Shown: positions 1 to 10,611 of the stretch, one piece after another
Numbering within the stretch: position 1 is the first letter of the stretch
Layout of the letters: the number at the start of each line of letters is the position of its first letter
Assembly: GCA_019638595.1 (NCBI GenBank)
Contig: JAHBTJ010000006.1
Coordinates: 1-64,000, forward strand
Length of the DNA: 64,000 nucleotides
Origin: Chitinophagaceae bacterium
Lineage (GTDB): Bacteria; Bacteroidota; Bacteroidia; Chitinophagales; Chitinophagaceae
Direction of reading: 5' to 3'
Program-made: the position numbers and the translations under genes
Notes under the pieces: model-generated
Databases searched by the model: none
Told to the model about the DNA's origin: nothing
The model's input: only the letters and a program-made list of their open reading frames with translations

Positions 1-208
<208 letters not shown>

Positions 209-335
209 TTAGAGCTAAGTAATACCTACTTGGCTGCTGTTTCCAAATACTTTCAATCCCTGCCCGGCGGCAGTTAAGCTAGTTCTTAAATTACTTTCTG
301 TAGTTATCCGCCCAAGGCGGACTACGATTCTGTAT

Positions 336-410
336 AGATCCGTAGCTCAGCCTGGTTAGAGCACTACACTGATAATGTAGGGGTCAGCAGTTCAAATCTG
401 CTCGGGTCTA
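336..410 (+). tRNA. tRNA-Ile (anticodon GAT)
   Basis: A cloverleaf can be folded by eye. The acceptor arm AGATCCG (336-342) pairs with CGGGTCT (403-409) with one T-G wobble, followed by discriminator A410. The D-arm contains the usual AGCTCAG, and the anticodon GAT lies at 371-373. The CCA end is not encoded. It sits in the 16S-23S spacer, the standard position for a spacer tRNA-Ile. Confidence 0.96.
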
Positions 411-422
411 CTCATTTTAACC

Positions 423-496
423 GGGGGGTTAGCTCAGTTGGCTAGAGCATCTGCCTTGCACGCAGAGGGTCATCGGTTCGACTCCGATATCCTCCA
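423..496 (+). tRNA. tRNA-Ala (anticodon TGC)
   Basis: The acceptor arm GGGGGGT (423-429) pairs with ATCCTCC (489-495), with two wobbles, followed by A496. The anticodon TGC is at 457-459 and the T-arm contains GGTTCGACTCC. CCA is not encoded. It lies 12 bases after tRNA-Ile in the same spacer, the usual Ile-Ala order. Confidence 0.96.
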
Positions 497-722
497 CAAA
501 ATCACTTGGCACACTTTGGCTAATTGATTTTCTAGTTCTTTTTTCGGTGTTTCGTTTAAGGCGAATTTTAAGGTTCAAATCCTTTTACACTGCTAATTTC
601 AATGCTTAAAAACCTCTTGTTGATGAGTATTGATGAAGTTCTTTGACATATTGGGAAAAAAAAGTTGTAACGAGTAACAATTTATCGAGTGGGGTGACCC
701 ACTTAAAATATATTCTAATGCT
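497..722 (+). other. tRNA-Ala to 23S spacer
   Basis: This is the second part of the internal transcribed spacer, with no gene. The stretch before 723 is expected to hold the 5' strand of the 23S processing stem. No box motif or coding signal was recognised. Confidence 0.7.
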
Positions 723-3614
<2,892 letters not shown>

Positions 3615-3665
3615 TTTTTTAATATTTAAAACTTTTACTCGTTATTTCCCAATATGTACATTATT

Positions 3666-3697
3666 AATTTGAAATCTGAAATTTCAAATTTCAAATT
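3666..3697 (+). repeat. Near-perfect palindrome in the 23S-5S spacer
   Basis: Two 16-base arms, 3666-3681 and 3682-3697, are reverse complements with a single mismatch. They are built from TTTCAAAT units. In the transcript this would form a long hairpin between 23S and 5S. The same repeat word occurs in other intergenic regions of the window (19701-19718, about 21700-21735, about 40785-40820). Confidence 0.75.
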
Positions 3698-3699
3698 CT

Positions 3700-3811
<112 letters not shown>

Positions 3812-3817
3812 TTATTG

Positions 3818-3847
3818 ACCCCGTCAGTTTACTGACGGGGTTTTTTT
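3818..3847 (+). terminator. Intrinsic terminator of the rRNA operon
   Basis: A 10-bp stem, ACCCCGTCAG (3818-3827) with CTGACGGGGT (3832-3841), with a 4-base loop is followed by a run of T residues. It ends transcription of the rRNA operon. Confidence 0.93.
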
Positions 3848-3878
3848 ATGCCTCTACTCACCGGCAAAAGGAATTTAA

Positions 3879-3886
3879 TATATTTG
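3879..3886 (+). promoter_or_regulatory. Bacteroidota-type -7 box (TATATTTG)
   Basis: The sequence matches the TAnnTTTG -7 consensus of the primary sigma factor in Bacteroidota. It lies 14 bases upstream of the ATG at 3901, which supports that ATG as the start of the following gene remnant. No clear -33 box was identified. Confidence 0.5.
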
Positions 3887-3900
3887 TGCAAAGATGTTTT

Positions 3901-4298
3901 ATGGGAGTAATATCTGCGGATATAGAATTGATAAATTCCGGCGATCTTGAAATGGCCCGCCACCATATTATTGATGAAGATGAAGTAAAACGTATGCCGG
4001 TGAGTATGCTGGTTGATACGGACAGCGAATATATGTGCATTAACGATACCATTCATGAACAGTTGGATTTACCTTTTCGTGAAAAGAGAAAAGGACAGTT
4101 AGCGAATGGTGATGTAGTGGAATATGACGTTGTTGGCCCTGTTGAAGTACGTTTTAAAAACAGGATGTGTGTTACTACCGCGTTGGTTATTCTATAGAAG
4201 ATATGGATGTGATCATTCATACCCAGCGCCGTGAGCTGGTAGTTAATCCTGAACATCCCTATTCTGCCCAAATTAAATTAAAAGGTATCCGCTGTTAA
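3901..4298 (+). pseudogene. Decayed retropepsin-like aspartic protease (clan AA)
   Basis: The product matches small bacterial clan AA, retropepsin-like proteases with the layout MG(V/L)..DIEL.N..D through MLVDT and VVGPVEVRF. Two lesions are visible. The catalytic triplet D-T-G reads D-T-D (MLVDTDSEY). The frame breaks near 4180-4192, where TTALVIL stops at 4197, while the expected C-terminal part (SIEDMDVIIHTQRREL to IKLKGIRC, 4191-4298) continues in another frame. The segment that should contain LPGD.E.LLG is missing, so an internal deletion with frameshift explains both. ATG 3901 fits the family and the promoter; a GTG at 3886 would lie inside the -7 box. The gene is almost certainly non-functional. 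Confidence 0.8.
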
Positions 4299-4303
4299 TA
4301 TGA

Positions 4304-6163
4304 TTAACTGATATTCCTCAAAAATGCCGCCAGGTCTGTTTCTTTTTCCAGCCCAAATTTTTGCTTGAGGCGATACTTGGTCATGCGCACGCTTTTAGGC
4401 TCTACATTTAAAAGTTGCGCGATCTGCTTCGTGTCCATAGACAGGTAAATATAGGCGCAATACTTCTGGTCGAGCGATGTTAGCCTGGTATTGGAAAGCT
4501 CATTGAGCGTTTTAAAAAAATTGGGATGCACTTCCTGGATGCGGAACCTGGCATTTTCAAAATCACTATCCAGCAGGTTTTCTTCATGGATGATCTGCCG
4601 GATATTTACAGGTGATTCCTCATTAAGCTTTTCTTTCAATTGTTGCAACACCTCGTTCTTGTGTTGTACCTGCAACTGGCTTACCATCATTTCGTCGCGT
4701 AATTTTTGCTGTTGCAGCTCCAGCAGTTCCTGCTCTGCTTTAAGGCGCGCCTGTTCTTCTTCCTGCAGGCGGATACGCGTTTGCGTATCGTGCTTTTCCA
4801 CTTCCAGCTTCTGCTCCCTTTCCAGCGAATATTTTAACCGGAAATGGTATGACCTGAACATAAAAACAACTCCCACCAAACCAATAGCGCCCAGGCACAT
4901 ATAAAGATACCGGGTGCGTTGCTGGTTTTGAACCTGCCCCTTCCATACCTGCAGCTCACGTTCTTTTTTCTCTGCCTGGTATTGAGCCTCCAATTGACTT
5001 ATCGTTCTGGAACGCCCCTCGTCAAAAAGTTTGGCATTATTGAGAAAAAGGTCACCCTGCGTTTCAAAAGCTTTTTTGTAGTCGCCCATTGCGGCGTAGG
5101 TATTGGCAATATCTGTCAGCAGGTTGTTTTTGGGGTAAAAAAGATGAGGAAGCGTGCTGCTGTCCACAATAGCCCATCCCTTTTTGAGATAGGATAAAGC
5201 CTTTGCGGTATTACCCTGGTTTCGCGCAACAGTAGCCATGATGCCATAACAGTTGGCAATGATACCTGCTTTGGCGAAATCTTCATGTGTATCCATAAAG
5301 TTGAGAATGGACTGAACGGAATCCACGATCTGTTTTCCCAGCGCGGGACTGGAAGGATAAGAATATTTTAACTGGTAGCTGGCTTCGTTAATGCGTGCTA
5401 TATAATAGGTGTGGCTGGTTACTTTGCCGGGATACCTGAGATAGCAATCTCCTGCAAGCCGCGTATAGTGCATAATGGAATCTAAGTAGTTTGCCGTATG
5501 GTCTGCATCGTATTTATAAGTATAGGCGGTACCCAACGCGGCATAACCCGAAGCCAGGAGGTTCATTTCTTTTGCCTGCATAGCATTGGCAATCGTTTTC
5601 AGGGCATAGTGCCTGCTTTTCTCAAAATCATCCAAAAAGGTATTGACAACATACAGGAAATAATTGCATTTTCCTTCTAAAAAAGGGTCTTTCCCATCCG
5701 GTTCTATCAACAGCAGTGTTTCCTGCGCTAATTTAGACAGCATTTCATCTTCGTCAACACCATAATAAAAAACCAGCCTGGCATAATTAACATAGGCTTT
5801 CACCAATACCTCCCGTGAATTTCCGGCAGCTAATGCGGCTGAATCCTGGAACAATTGCGCTGTTGGATAATCCTCCCGGTTGGTGAAGATATTGGTCAGC
5901 AACGCGTAAGTCTTTACTGTTTCCAATACATTTTTTTCTTTTTGGGCGATGGATTTATACATATTGGCAACCCGCACTGCTTCGTCATATTGTTCGTTCA
6001 TCCGGTAATAATCTGCCATACGAAAACAGGCATCGTAAGGGGCAACAGCTTTTTGGGTTTTAATAACATTATCCAGGCTGTCAACATAGGGATTGTTCCG
6101 GGCGCCGGCATCCGGCAATAAAACATTCAGCGCCAGCATAAAAATAAATAGCCGCATTTTCAT
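4304..6163 (-). CDS. Membrane-bound TPR regulator with C-terminal HTH domain
   Basis: About 619 residues from ATG 6163; a TTG six codons upstream is less likely. A signal peptide (MKMRLFIFMLALNVLLP) is followed by about 400 residues of TPR-like helices (ADYYRMNEQYDEAVRVA, ANTYAAMGDYKKAFETQ). One transmembrane segment lies near residues 418-440 (LYMCLGAIGLVGVVFMF), then a Q/E/K-rich coiled coil. The C-terminal 60 residues (LTSLDQKYCAYIYLSMDTKQIAQLLNV, then MTKYRLKQKFGL) form a LuxR-type helix-turn-helix. The layout suggests a periplasmic TPR sensor coupled to a cytoplasmic DNA-binding domain, a common Bacteroidota architecture whose ligands are unknown. It is divergent from the gene at 6405, with phased repeats between them. 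Confidence 0.85.
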   Translation of the reverse strand: MKMRLFIFMLALNVLLPDAGARNNPYVDSLDNVIKTQKAVAPYDACFRMADYYRMNEQYDEAVRVANMYKSIAQKEKNVLETVKTYALLTNIFTNREDYPTAQLFQDSAALAAGNSREVLVKAYVNYARLVFYYGVDEDEMLSKLAQETLLLIEPDGKDPFLEGKCNYFLYVVNTFLDDFEKSRHYALKTIANAMQAKEMNLLASGYAALGTAYTYKYDADHTANYLDSIMHYTRLAGDCYLRYPGKVTSHTYYIARINEASYQLKYSYPSSPALGKQIVDSVQSILNFMDTHEDFAKAGIIANCYGIMATVARNQGNTAKALSYLKKGWAIVDSSTLPHLFYPKNNLLTDIANTYAAMGDYKKAFETQGDLFLNNAKLFDEGRSRTISQLEAQYQAEKKERELQVWKGQVQNQQRTRYLYMCLGAIGLVGVVFMFRSYHFRLKYSLEREQKLEVEKHDTQTRIRLQEEEQARLKAEQELLELQQQKLRDEMMVSQLQVQHKNEVLQQLKEKLNEESPVNIRQIIHEENLLDSDFENARFRIQEVHPNFFKTLNELSNTRLTSLDQKYCAYIYLSMDTKQIAQLLNVEPKSVRMTKYRLKQKFGLEKETDLAAFLRNIS

Positions 6164-6266
6164 ACGATGAATGTAATACAAAACTCCTGTATGGCTGCTT
6201 CTTTAAAAAGGAAAATCATTTCCATTATAATGTATAATGTTTTGAAAACAAAATAATTGAAACTTA

Positions 6267-6315
6267 TGTAGACGGTTTGTAGACGCCGGTTTGAAAACCT
6301 GTAGCCATAGTGTAG
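6267..6315 (+). promoter_or_regulatory. Four helically phased TGTAG repeats in a divergent promoter region
   Basis: TGTAG occurs at 6267, 6278, 6300 and 6311, with spacings of 11, 22 and 11 bases. The first two copies extend to TGTAGACG. All would lie on one face of the helix between the TPR/HTH regulator (minus strand) and the small membrane protein gene (plus strand). This looks like an array of half-sites for a regulator, possibly the neighbouring HTH protein; the binder is inferred. Confidence 0.5.
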
Positions 6316-6404
6316 CATATCAACACTTGGAATGCCGTTATTCTAAAAGCAATTTTGTGCCCGGAATTAAGTAAAACATTTCTTTAAAAAACAAAGCAAA
6401 TAAA

Positions 6405-6737
6405 ATGGAAAACAGCAATTCAAAATCATCAGCGGTTATCAATTATATTACCATTTTCGGATGGCTTTATGTCTACATCACGTCAAAAGAAAAAGACAAT
6501 TTTCTGAAATATCACCAGCGCCAGTCTTTCGGGCTGTTCATTACCGGGTTTGTGATTTGTATAGCGTTGAATATCCTGGCAATGATACTGCCGGTACTTG
6601 GCATTGTAGGGGGAATTATAGGTTTGTTAAGCCTCCTGTTGATGATCGTAGGCATCATCAATGCCAATAACGGCGTTGAAAAGCCATTGCCCATCATCGG
6701 TAAAATGTTTGAAAATAAATTTTCGTTTATCAGTTAG
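6405..6737 (+). CDS. DUF4870-like small membrane protein
   Basis: 110 residues. The pattern (INYITIFGWLYVYITSK, F.KYHQRQSFGLFI, a long double hydrophobic stretch, VEKPLPIIGK) fits the DUF4870/Tic20-like family of small integral membrane proteins of unknown function. Three membrane segments are visible at about residues 12-27, 43-62 and 65-85. It is the first of three small membrane-protein genes on this strand, with 99 bases to the next. Confidence 0.8.
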   Translation: MENSNSKSSAVINYITIFGWLYVYITSKEKDNFLKYHQRQSFGLFITGFVICIALNILAMILPVLGIVGGIIGLLSLLLMIVGIINANNGVEKPLPIIGKMFENKFSFIS

Positions 6738-6836
6738 TTCATTTTACAATCGTTGCGAACCTATGAAATTCATTACCAGGTAAAACCGCCATATAGCGGG
6801 GATTAAAAGCCTCCGGGAGAAAAATAAACAACAGTT

Positions 6837-7295
6837 ATGCAACAATACAAAAACTTTACTCAAACCGGTAACCAGTACAAGCTGAAGCTTCAATATGGAT
6901 TTAACACCGTTATATGCGGCGCTTTTTTGCTCGCGACAATAATAGGGTTTGTCAAAATACCCGGATCTTCTTTTAAATGGTGGATGCTGGGTATTACCAT
7001 TATCATGCTGTGGGCCACCTTTACCAACTCCTGTATTATTGACATGGACAAGAAGGAAATACGCATTAAACCGAGCTTGCTGAAACCCGCCCTTATTATT
7101 CCGTTGGTTGACCTGCAAGGCTTCACCATACATAAACTGAAACAGTACGGGTTCATCACTATCAACGTTTCGCTCATTGCCAACTACACGAAGGATGGCA
7201 AAGACAAAGAGGTGGGGCTGACACAGCATTTTTTTACAAAGCCCATACAAGGCATTTTAAACGACATAGATGAAATTACAGGCGGGAATGGTTAA
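6837..7295 (+). CDS. Uncharacterised membrane protein
   Basis: 152 residues, not recognised. Two membrane segments lie near residues 25-45 and 48-65 (FNTVICGAFLLATIIGFV, WWMLGITIIMLWATF). They are followed by a polar domain (IDMDKKEIRIKPSLLKPALIIPLVDLQGF) resembling the PH-like domains found after two transmembrane helices in bacterial proteins. Its 3' end overlaps the next gene by 8 to 26 bases depending on that start, indicating translational coupling. Confidence 0.7.
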   Translation: MQQYKNFTQTGNQYKLKLQYGFNTVICGAFLLATIIGFVKIPGSSFKWWMLGITIIMLWATFTNSCIIDMDKKEIRIKPSLLKPALIIPLVDLQGFTIHKLKQYGFITINVSLIANYTKDGKDKEVGLTQHFFTKPIQGILNDIDEITGGNG

Positions 7296-7803
7296 AGATA
7301 AATACAGATTAAAAGAAACCCCGCGTTCCATTACAATACAACCCGGCCACTATCTGCTCAAAAGAGATGTTAAATGGTATGTGGCGGGGATAGTGTTTGC
7401 TGCATTGTGTTTGCCATTGGTGCAGCGTCAGTGGGGCGAAAACGGGTTCATAACAGGTATCATCATTATTGTGGTAATAGCATCTTACCTGGTTCACGAC
7501 TTTTTTTTCAGGATCAATGTGCGCTATATTTTCGACAGCGGCACACAATCTGTTTACAGAACAAACCGGCCTTTTGTAAATCATAAATGCATTATGCGCT
7601 TTGATGAAGTAACCATATTTACCCGTTCTGAAACAGGCGAATGGTATTATGCAATGGGTATCAAAAAAAAACAATTCCTGAAAAATTACAGGCTCAGTGA
7701 ATCTTTTGGCGCGGGTAAAAAGAGCGAACAGCGCCAGTACGAATATGAAAATGAAATCCTGGCAAGGATTGAGTCCATTATTGCCAGGAAAAAAGGGCTT
7801 TGA
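7270..7803 (+). CDS. Uncharacterised membrane protein, paired with the preceding gene
   Basis: 177 residues from ATG 7270 (26-base overlap with the upstream gene), or 171 from ATG 7288. It has the same general layout as its neighbour: two membrane helices (about residues 37-50 and 60-75), then a polar domain (VRYIFDSGTQSVYRTNRPFVNHKCIMRFDEVTIF) ending in a basic tail. The two proteins probably arose from one fold and may act together. Function unknown. Confidence 0.7.
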   Translation: MKLQAGMVKDKYRLKETPRSITIQPGHYLLKRDVKWYVAGIVFAALCLPLVQRQWGENGFITGIIIIVVIASYLVHDFFFRINVRYIFDSGTQSVYRTNRPFVNHKCIMRFDEVTIFTRSETGEWYYAMGIKKKQFLKNYRLSESFGAGKKSEQRQYEYENEILARIESIIARKKGL

Positions 7804-7989
7804 TAAAGTGTTATGTCAGATATTACTGGGAAGCTGTTGATAAACATAACACCTTCGGTATCGTTGCAAACATTCCTGAAATACATCGGGGGTTATAAGC
7901 ATATTAACGGAACGGACTATATATTTTATCCGATTGCGCTACCTGTTTTACAGGAAGCCACATTTCTAAAAATGCGGCGCGTGGAAAAT
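7804..7989 (+). other. Possible truncated coding region fused to a 5S remnant
   Basis: An open frame begins at ATG 7813 (MSDITGKLLINIT) and stays open to 8064, but its last 25 codons are simply the translated 5S remnant. The first roughly 58 codons could be the 5' end of a gene interrupted at the junction near 7990. No family recognised. I treat the frame as non-functional and mark the unique part only. Confidence 0.35.
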
Positions 7990-8060
7990 GCCCCCTCATG
8001 GCCGATGGTACTGCATCCCGCAAAGAAGCGGGGCGGGAGAGTAGGTAGGTGCCATATTTA
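7990..8060 (+). pseudogene. Truncated 5S rRNA remnant (3' half only)
   Basis: From gcccc at 7990 the sequence follows the 3' half of the 5S gene at 3755-3811: atggccgatggtactgca, gcgggagagtaggtaggtgccatatttattgacc. The one large difference is a longer helix-IV tip (tcccgcaaagaagcgggg here, a shorter loop in the complete copy). The 5' half is absent. The similarity continues through the terminator to tatgcctct at 8094-8102. It is a direct repeat of 3755-3855. Confidence 0.92.
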
Positions 8061-8063
8061 TTG

Positions 8064-8096
8064 ACCCGATCAGTTTTACTGGTTGGGCTTTTTTAT
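8064..8096 (+). terminator. Second copy of the rRNA terminator (degenerate)
   Basis: CCCGATCAG, a TTTTA loop and CTGGTTGGG form an imperfect stem followed by a T run. It is the diverged partner of the terminator at 3818-3847, at the same position relative to the 5S sequence. Confidence 0.8.
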
Positions 8097-8167
8097 GCCT
8101 CTGCTTGATGGAAGGATATATTAATTGTTCGGAATTATACAGAATGTATGGTTAGCTCAAATTGTAC

Positions 8168-8782
8168 TTACGCCTGGCTTTCGCGAAAGGCTATCTCCCT
8201 GAGTTGTTTTTTCAGGTCGGCTTCAAACTGAAGCTGCACTCTTGTAAACCTGGATTTATTAATGGCAGCCATTATCGCGAACCCGGCAACCGCCATCACT
8301 CCCCCGGAAAATATACCCATACCCAACAGCTTTGTTGCCAGAAAGTATGCTGCTACTGCAACCGCTATGGCTACCAGCGAGCTTTTGGTATCAGGCTTAT
8401 AAGAAACAAATTCCTTTATATAAGCGTTAGCTATCCAATACTCATCCAGTGTAAGATTTCTTACTGCCAGGTATCTCCTTACACCATTTTCAACTTTTTC
8501 AACCAAAACGAAAATTATCTCGTTGTCTGGTGCACCGGGCATATCCCATCCAACAAGCTTTATATGGAACTGTTTGCCGCCGGCATCCTGTAAGTAAAAA
8601 TTCTGATGATTTAATGAACTGGAGCTGATTGAACCGGGACTTACATAAACTTGATTTCCTATTACCTGTGCGCCTCCTGTAGAACCCGAAATAACTGATT
8701 CTAATTTGCTGTCAATACTTAACACCTTTCCCCGGTGTACAGCATAGTTGTACTGGTAAGGACCGACTTTAATAGAGCTCAT
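8168..8782 (-). CDS. Uncharacterised protein with two C-terminal membrane helices
   Basis: 204 residues, start ATG 8782. The N-terminal roughly 125 residues are soluble and beta-rich (VIGNQVYVSPGSISSSSL, FYLQDAGGKQFHIKL, NEIIFVLVEKVENGVRRYLAVRNLT). A hydrophobic pair follows near residues 138-175 (SLVAIAVAVAAYFLATKLLG, FSGGVMAVAGFAIMAAI), then a charged C-terminal helix. There is no signal peptide, so the soluble part should be cytoplasmic. The D-x-x-G and V-E-K/V-R-Y-L-A-V-x-N patterns look like a conserved family, but I cannot name it. It stands alone between the 5S remnant and an outer-membrane protein. Confidence 0.7.
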   Translation of the reverse strand: MSSIKVGPYQYNYAVHRGKVLSIDSKLESVISGSTGGAQVIGNQVYVSPGSISSSSLNHQNFYLQDAGGKQFHIKLVGWDMPGAPDNEIIFVLVEKVENGVRRYLAVRNLTLDEYWIANAYIKEFVSYKPDTKSSLVAIAVAVAAYFLATKLLGMGIFSGGVMAVAGFAIMAAINKSRFTRVQLQFEADLKKQLREIAFRESQA

Positions 8783-9174
8783 AATGTTTGGGGTTGTACC
8801 TACTCTTTTAATCTACAGTTTTCGACTTGCCTGTTAGTGATTGTCATTGGCAGCGTAATAAAGATAATAATCCAAATTAATATCCGGAAGTTATTTTTAC
8901 AGGTTCGGGAAGTTAGTGAATGTTAACCGGTAGCACTGTTGGGGTAAGCTACAAAAAGCTGCCGTATGCGAAGAACGTACGGCGGTGGGGGCAACGGATA
9001 TGAGCCCGCTTCCTGCATAGTTGGGATAAAAAACTGCCGGGTGCAACGGTTACCCCGTTCCGGGTATCATAGAATACAAAAGTTATTATAAAAAGATAGT
9101 GATCAGGGAAATTTATCGTTGTAGTGAATAGTTTTTACTGCATTCCCGGGAAGAACTCAATATATTGGTGAAAA
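8783..9174. other. Intergenic region with small inverted repeats
   Basis: About 390 bases without a convincing gene. Two hairpins are visible: GCCGTA/TACGGC at 8961-8983, and AACGG-TTACC-CCGTT at 9045-9059. They may belong to the leader of the gene at 9175. No known riboswitch was recognised. Confidence 0.5.
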
Positions 9175-9852
9175 ATGATTCAAAGATCAGATATTACAAA
9201 ACCGGCCGGAACTGTTTTACGTACAGGTCTTTTATTGCAGGCTTTTGAATATGCCGCGAAAGGGAAAGCAATCCTGTTGGTATCATTTCTCATAACTTTC
9301 TCCGTTTTTTGTACTGCGCAAACCGGCCAAAATCAGCTTGGGCTTACTGTTTCAGCTCCCTGGATGAACAATTACAGGTTTTATAATTATTATGATCAAA
9401 AGAAAGCCGACAAGAGTGGGTTTATAGGCTTTGGAGCGGGTGGCTTTTACAAAAACAGGAATAACAAAGTGCTGTTGAACGCTTCCATTGGTTTCGATGC
9501 CACGTTGCCATTCGGTGAACCGGAATACGCGCCCGGGAGTGTCAGGGATCATATTTACGCCATTGCGTTGGATGTAACGTATTCCCGGCGGCTTTTTCAT
9601 AAGGTATACCTGTTTGCCGGCCCCGGCTACACTAATTATTGGTTCAGGTTGAACAGCAGCGACGACTCCGTTCAGTCTTACAACAGGCACGACAGGACCT
9701 TTGGCTTATCCGCAGGAATAGAATACCAGGTTATCAGCCAGATTTCTGCTGCTGTAACATACCGGCCGGCAATTGTATCGCTGGATAGAAAGCAATACTG
9801 GCATATGCTGTCTGCATCGGTAAAATTTGAATTGTCTTTCAGGAACTGGTAG
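9175..9852 (+). CDS. Outer-membrane beta-barrel protein
   Basis: 225 residues. Beta-barrel features dominate the mature part: alternating aromatic and polar strands (IGFGAGGFYKNRNNKVLLNASIGFD, VYLFAGPGYTNYWFRLN, SAGIEYQVISQISAAVTYRP) and a short C-terminal strand ending in FRNW. The signal sequence (AILLVSFLITFSVFCTAQ) is preceded by about 32 extra residues from ATG 9175. No other ATG precedes it, so the real start may be a TTG near 9234. It resembles small OmpW/porin-like barrels; substrate unknown. It converges with the LytTR regulator gene, 6 bases apart. Confidence 0.7.
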   Translation: MIQRSDITKPAGTVLRTGLLLQAFEYAAKGKAILLVSFLITFSVFCTAQTGQNQLGLTVSAPWMNNYRFYNYYDQKKADKSGFIGFGAGGFYKNRNNKVLLNASIGFDATLPFGEPEYAPGSVRDHIYAIALDVTYSRRLFHKVYLFAGPGYTNYWFRLNSSDDSVQSYNRHDRTFGLSAGIEYQVISQISAAVTYRPAIVSLDRKQYWHMLSASVKFELSFRNW

Positions 9853-9858
9853 GTTTTA

Positions 9859-10611
9859 TTACTTATTCTTACCTAAAACCTTCAGCACTTCTTCCTTCTT
9901 TCTTCTCGAAACAGTAACATTACTTCCATCCGGGAACCATAGTAACCCGTCTTTATCGAACCGGTTAATGTGAGCCACATTCACCAGGTGCGATTTGTGT
10001 ACGCGTATAAATCCATGATCAGATAGTATCTCTTCAAATTCCTTAAGGGTGCGTGATACAATCAGCGGTTTGCTGTTTATAAAATAAAAGTGCGTATAAT
10101 TACTGTCGCCTTCGCAGCGCAATATATCTTTTGCTTCGTAAAAATAATATCCTTCGAGTGTGCTTAACGCCAGTTTAAAGGAAGTAGCATCTTTTTGCTG
10201 AAGGTTATTGATGAGGTTGTTCACCAGCAGTTCCTGCGAAACAGGATGCTGCTCTTTTTTAATAATATGCCGGCTAACAGCGTTTTTCAGGTCTACCAGG
10301 TCAATAGGTTTCAGGAGATAGTCCAGTGCGCTGAAGCGAATGGCTTTGATAGCGTATTTATCGTAGGCAGTGGTAAAAATTACATCAAAGTTCCATGATC
10401 CTACACGGTTCAATAAATCAAAACCGTTCATGTGCGGCATTTCTATATCCAGCATCAGCAGGCTTGGCTGGTACTCCTGTATAAGTTGTAATGCCTGCTG
10501 AGGATCAGTGCAGGTTTTTATTTCGCTGATGCCACTGATATTTTTTTCTATCAGCAAATGAAGAATATTAGCGGCCGAAGGTTCGTCGTCTACTATCAGT
10601 ATACGTATCAT
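9859..10611 (-). CDS. LytTR-family response regulator
   Basis: 250 residues. The N-terminal receiver has the acidic pair D8-D9, phospho-acceptor D55 (LLMLDIEMP), T80/T81 and K101 (LLKPID). The C-terminal LytTR DNA-binding domain (about residues 150-248) contains ILRCEGDSNYTHFYF, RTLKEFEEIL and FIRVHKSHLVN. The start ATGA overlaps the stop of the upstream kinase (10608-10611), so the two are translationally coupled. It should be phosphorylated by that kinase and control target promoters through paired direct repeats; a candidate pair lies at 13805-13837. Confidence 0.95.
   Translation of the reverse strand: MIRILIVDDEPSAANILHLLIEKNISGISEIKTCTDPQQALQLIQEYQPSLLMLDIEMPHMNGFDLLNRVGSWNFDVIFTTAYDKYAIKAIRFSALDYLLKPIDLVDLKNAVSRHIIKKEQHPVSQELLVNNLINNLQQKDATSFKLALSTLEGYYFYEAKDILRCEGDSNYTHFYFINSKPLIVSRTLKEFEEILSDHGFIRVHKSHLVNVAHINRFDKDGLLWFPDGSNVTVSRRKKEEVLKVLGKNK

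Noticed and set aside
3856-7989. An active integrative element
   Set aside because: The flanking direct repeats would fit, but there is no integrase, transposase or recombinase gene within; only the repeat structure is reported.
7813-8064. 83-codon open frame at the 5S remnant as a full gene
   Set aside because: Its last 25 codons are the 5S remnant sequence, so at most the first part could be a gene fragment.
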